Positions 30,687 to 33,203 of a DNA stretch of 33,203 nt are shown piece after piece (the first letter of the stretch is position 1; every line of letters begins with the position of its first letter). Location: assembly GCA_044867805.1 (NCBI GenBank), contig JBIOVQ010000142.1, positions 1 through 33,203 on the forward strand, given 5' to 3'. Position numbers and translations under genes: made by a program. Under the pieces are notes generated by a model. It saw only the letters and a program-made list of their open reading frames with translations, ran no database searches and had not been told where the DNA came from. This DNA is from SG8-41 sp044867805. Its GTDB lineage: Bacteria > Pseudomonadota > Gammaproteobacteria > Burkholderiales > SG8-41.

Positions 30687-32615
30687 ATGTGCGGGATCAC
30701 CGGGTACTACATGCGGGATGGCCGGCCGGAACCGTGGTTGCGCGATCTTCCGGGCGCGGTGCAGAGCTTGCGACAGCGCGGCCCCGACGACAGCGGAACA
30801 TGGGTCCGTAGCGGCGGGGGTGTTGCCTTCGGCCACACGCGCCTTTCGATACTCGATCTGTCGGATCTGGGCCGCCAGCCGATGGTTTCCGACGACGGGG
30901 ACCTCGTCATGGTCTTCAACGGCGAGATCTACAACTACGCCGAGATCAGGTCGGAACTCGAAAAGTCCGGACATCATTTTCGCAGCAGCGGGGATTCCGA
31001 GGTCGTTCTCGCGGCGCTGCGCCACTGGGGGATCACCGCAGTCGAACGATTCATAGGAATGTTCGCAATTGCGCTATGGCGCGAGAGCGAGCGCCGTCTC
31101 TGGCTGATCCGGGACCGGCTCGGCGTCAAGCCGCTGTATTACGCCTGGGACGGACGCGTGCTGTGGTTCGGCTCGGAACTGAAGGCATTGCGCGCGTTCA
31201 AGGCATGGCGCGCCGAAGTCGACCGCGGGGCGCTCGGCGAATACTTCCAGTTCGGCTACATATCGGCGCCTCGCAGCATTTATCGGCAGGTCCACAAGCT
31301 GTCGCCGGGGCACTGGCTGGAGCTGGGCGACACCGGCGAGCCCGTGACGCGCTGCTACTGGTCGACGCTCGAGCCGCGTGAACCGCTGGCGGGATCCGAG
31401 AGCGAGCTCGAAGAGCAGCTCGAGGCGATGTTCATCGACGCTTTCCGCTATCGCATGGTCGCGGACGTGCCGGTGGGAGTGTTCCTCTCGGGCGGCCTGG
31501 ATTCGTCGCTGGTCACCGCGGTCCTGCAGCGCCACTCCGGTCAAACGGTGCGCACCTTCACTGTCGGCTTCACCGAGCCGGGCTTCGATGAGTCGCGCTG
31601 GGCGCGGCGGGTTGCCAGCCACGTCGGAACCCGGCACACCGAGCAAATTCTCTCTCCGGCGGAAATGATCCGCATCCTGCCGCGATGGGCCGATCTGTTC
31701 GACGAGCCTTTCGGAGACGCATCCGGGGTCCCGACGTTCCTGGTCTCGTGTGTCGCGCGCGAAAGCGTGAAAGTAGCGCTTTCGGCCGACGGCGGGGACG
31801 AGCTGTTCAGCGGCTACCAGCATTACGACGCAATGCTCGCCCGCCAGCGGATGCTCGCGCGGGTGCCGAGGCCGGCACGAAGCGCGTTGTCGCAAGCCCT
31901 GAAGCTGCTGCCCACGCGTGCATTGCAGGGGCTGGTGAATGGGCTCCCCGCTCCGGCCCCGCTGCGCCATGCCGCAAGGCGCGCGGTCGTCGACCGGCTG
32001 GAAAAGCTGCGCGTCGTGCTTCCCGAAGCCGACCCGGCAACACTCTACGATCTCGGCATGTCGATCTGGACACCAGTGGAGGGCGCGCAACTGCTCGGCG
32101 CGCTCGCGCCTCCGCGTCCCGTGCTGAATGGCCATCCGCGAAGCTTCGCCGACCACATGAGCTGCTGCGACCTGCGCCACTATCTTCCGGACGACATCCT
32201 GACCAAGGTCGATCGCACGACGATGGCGGTGGGCCTCGAAGGGCGCGAGCCGCTGCTGGATCACCGGCTGGTGGAGTTCGCTTTGCGGCTGCCGCTCGGC
32301 CTGCGGCGCGGGTCGCTCGGCACCAAGCACCTGTTGCGCCGAGTCCTGTACCGCTACGTTCCCAGGGCAATCCTGGACCGCCCGAAGCAGGGATTCGGCA
32401 TCCCCATTTCGCGCTGGCTGCGCGGCGAGCTTTCGCCGCTGCTCGACACCTATCTGGCGCCCGGGCGGGTGCGCGCCGCGGGGGTCCTGGATCCCCGCGT
32501 GGTCGACCGCGCGCTCGGCAATTTCAGGAATGGCGGCCCCACGCGCGACCGCCTCGACGTGCAGAAGGTGTGGCTGCTGCTCGCTTTCGAGATGTGGCGC
32601 GAGAAATGGGCGTAA
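30687..32615 (+). CDS. asnB: Asparagine synthase-like amidotransferase (glutamine-hydrolysing)
   Basis: A 642-residue protein. The N-terminal class II glutaminase domain starts with the nucleophile Cys2 (MCGITGYYMRDG), with LRQRGPDDSGTWV, HTRLSILDLSDLGRQPM and VFNGEIYNYAEIR. The C-terminal ATP-pyrophosphatase domain has the PP-loop VGVFLSGGLDSSLVTAV (near residue 268), ALSADGGDELFSGYQHY, VDRTTMAVGLEGREPLLDHR and KQGFGIPISRWLRGEL. In general such enzymes make asparagine. Homologues in exopolysaccharide and exosortase loci are believed to amidate sugars or uronic acids, which the context favours here. The ATG at 30687 is 10 bp after the ligase-like stop, with GAGG upstream. All catalytic residues are present. 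Confidence 0.93.
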   Translation: MCGITGYYMRDGRPEPWLRDLPGAVQSLRQRGPDDSGTWVRSGGGVAFGHTRLSILDLSDLGRQPMVSDDGDLVMVFNGEIYNYAEIRSELEKSGHHFRSSGDSEVVLAALRHWGITAVERFIGMFAIALWRESERRLWLIRDRLGVKPLYYAWDGRVLWFGSELKALRAFKAWRAEVDRGALGEYFQFGYISAPRSIYRQVHKLSPGHWLELGDTGEPVTRCYWSTLEPREPLAGSESELEEQLEAMFIDAFRYRMVADVPVGVFLSGGLDSSLVTAVLQRHSGQTVRTFTVGFTEPGFDESRWARRVASHVGTRHTEQILSPAEMIRILPRWADLFDEPFGDASGVPTFLVSCVARESVKVALSADGGDELFSGYQHYDAMLARQRMLARVPRPARSALSQALKLLPTRALQGLVNGLPAPAPLRHAARRAVVDRLEKLRVVLPEADPATLYDLGMSIWTPVEGAQLLGALAPPRPVLNGHPRSFADHMSCCDLRHYLPDDILTKVDRTTMAVGLEGREPLLDHRLVEFALRLPLGLRRGSLGTKHLLRRVLYRYVPRAILDRPKQGFGIPISRWLRGELSPLLDTYLAPGRVRAAGVLDPRVVDRALGNFRNGGPTRDRLDVQKVWLLLAFEMWREKWA

Positions 32616-32916
32616 GCGAACCAGGGGCGGGACGACGATGGTCGTCGGCTGGGACGCTCGGCGTGGAAAAGCCGATGGGGGGCCGGCTTGAGCGGGTCCT
32701 CTCGCAAGTTGAGGAGTTCGATCTAGGCCAGGCGCCGGGACGGGCAGTAGCCGGGGCTGCAAAAAAGTCCATCCGGATCATGGCAGCCACCCAAAAATTA
32801 CACACAGTCAGAACCGACAATCCCCGCAAGGTGACTCGGGATTCGAGCGTCAGGGCATCGATCCACGCCAGGCATGATGGCGTTGGCTCTCACAACGTGC
32901 TTCGAAGGGACAATGT
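32616..32916. other. 301-bp gap before the secreted Ig-like gene
   Basis: No gene was recognised. A loose inverted repeat GGCTGC/GCAGCC (about 32754-32786) encloses an A-run and the palindrome ATCCGGAT. The composition falls toward AT near 32790-32820 (CCAAAAATTACACACAG), a possible promoter zone for the gene at 32917. No terminator with a T run was seen after asnB. Confidence 0.4.
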
Positions 32917-33203
32917 ATGTTGAAAATGTTGAAGGGTCTTTGCGCAGCGGCCCCATTGGCGATTATCAGCCTGGTCTGGATTCCGCCCCAGGCTCACGCA
33001 CAGCTGCTGTGCATTCCGGGCTTGACGTGCCCGCCTCCGGACAACACGCCCCCGACGGTCAGCATCACCTCTCCCGCCTCGGGAGCGACCGTTTCCGGCA
33101 CGATCACCGTGACGGCCACAGCCTCCGACAACGTCGGAGTCGCAGGAATCCAGTTCTTCCTCGACGGCGTCGCCGGCGCGGACGACACCACCGCCCCGTA
33201 TTC
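32917..33203 (+). CDS. Secreted protein with bacterial Ig-like domain (partial, runs off the right edge)
   Basis: 95 codons are visible. The ATG at 32917 is preceded by AAGGGA at 8 bp. The signal peptide is MLKMLKGLCAAAPLAIISLV (continuing WIPPQAHA), with cleavage before QLLCIPG. A short Cys-containing linker (CIPGLTCPPPDN) leads to TPPTVSITSPASGATVSGTI, TVTATASDNVGVAGIQFFLD and GVAGADDTTAPYS. This is the standard start of the Big/Ig-like repeat family found in large secreted, carbohydrate-associated or adhesive proteins. The enzymatic or sorting domain, if any, lies outside the window. Its position directly after the exopolysaccharide locus suggests an extracellular matrix or polymer-modifying role, which is an inference. 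Confidence 0.85.
   Translation, partial: MLKMLKGLCAAAPLAIISLVWIPPQAHAQLLCIPGLTCPPPDNTPPTVSITSPASGATVSGTITVTATASDNVGVAGIQFFLDGVAGADDTTAPY

Noticed and set aside
31074..32762. Long open frame opposite the asparagine synthase-like gene.
   Set aside because: A shadow of a gene with all catalytic motifs; its translation is Arg/Gln/His-rich without domain signs.

Overview
The window is GC-rich chromosomal DNA (about 65-70% by eye) from a Gram-negative, very probably betaproteobacterial, genome. The evidence is the gene order TPR lipoprotein - lolB - ispE - tRNA-Gln - prs - rplY - pth - ychF, which is typical of Betaproteobacteria, followed by an exopolysaccharide locus of the XrtB/PEP-CTERM (EpsA-EpsL-EpsE-EpsF-EpsG) type known from environmental Betaproteobacteria. 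No phage, insertion sequence or CRISPR array was seen.

Layout. (1) 1-3096, minus strand: a Gld-type ABC exporter operon (ATPase, permease, and a GldG-like auxiliary protein running off the left edge). (2) 3214-10754, plus strand: the housekeeping block, covering outer-membrane lipoprotein insertion (lolB), isoprenoid precursors (ispE), tRNA-Gln(UUG), PRPP synthesis (prs), ribosomal protein L25, peptidyl-tRNA hydrolase and the YchF ATPase. The pth reading frame contains an in-frame amber codon although all catalytic residues are present. (3) 10883-16345: a cupin, two paralogous STAS/SpoIIAA-like proteins, a convergent REC-GGDEF protein and a PhoB/PhoR-type two-component pair. (4) 16686-32615: glmS, then the exopolysaccharide locus. 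On the minus strand lie epsB (priming sugar-phosphate transferase), manC and a VanZ-like gene. Divergently, on the plus strand, lie epsA (LuxR-type regulator), epsL (outer-membrane protein), a small PEP-CTERM protein, epsE (export pore), epsF (Wzz-like), epsG (BY-kinase-like ATPase), an O-antigen ligase/polymerase-like protein and an asparagine-synthase-like amidotransferase. (5) 32917-end: the start of a secreted Ig-like-domain protein.

How the genes fit together. GlmS and ManC can supply amino-sugar and GDP-mannose precursors. EpsB would load the first sugar on undecaprenyl phosphate, the ligase/polymerase-like protein would polymerise, EpsF/EpsG would set chain length, and EpsE/EpsL would export. 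The PEP-CTERM protein would be a substrate of an exosortase that is not in the window.

The non-coding DNA is the most unusual part. At least five sequence families of imperfect palindromes sit tightly against gene ends. Four of them have arms built from 7-10 bp tandem words, and some copies reach a stop codon or replace the space before a start codon. Between epsL and the PEP-CTERM gene there is a coherent candidate small RNA on the minus strand: a -35/-10 pair, a stem with a C-rich loop, then a strong intrinsic terminator. Next to it is a perfect 16-bp palindrome whose right half (GCGCRACTACAGG) recurs in the epsB/epsA divergent promoter region.
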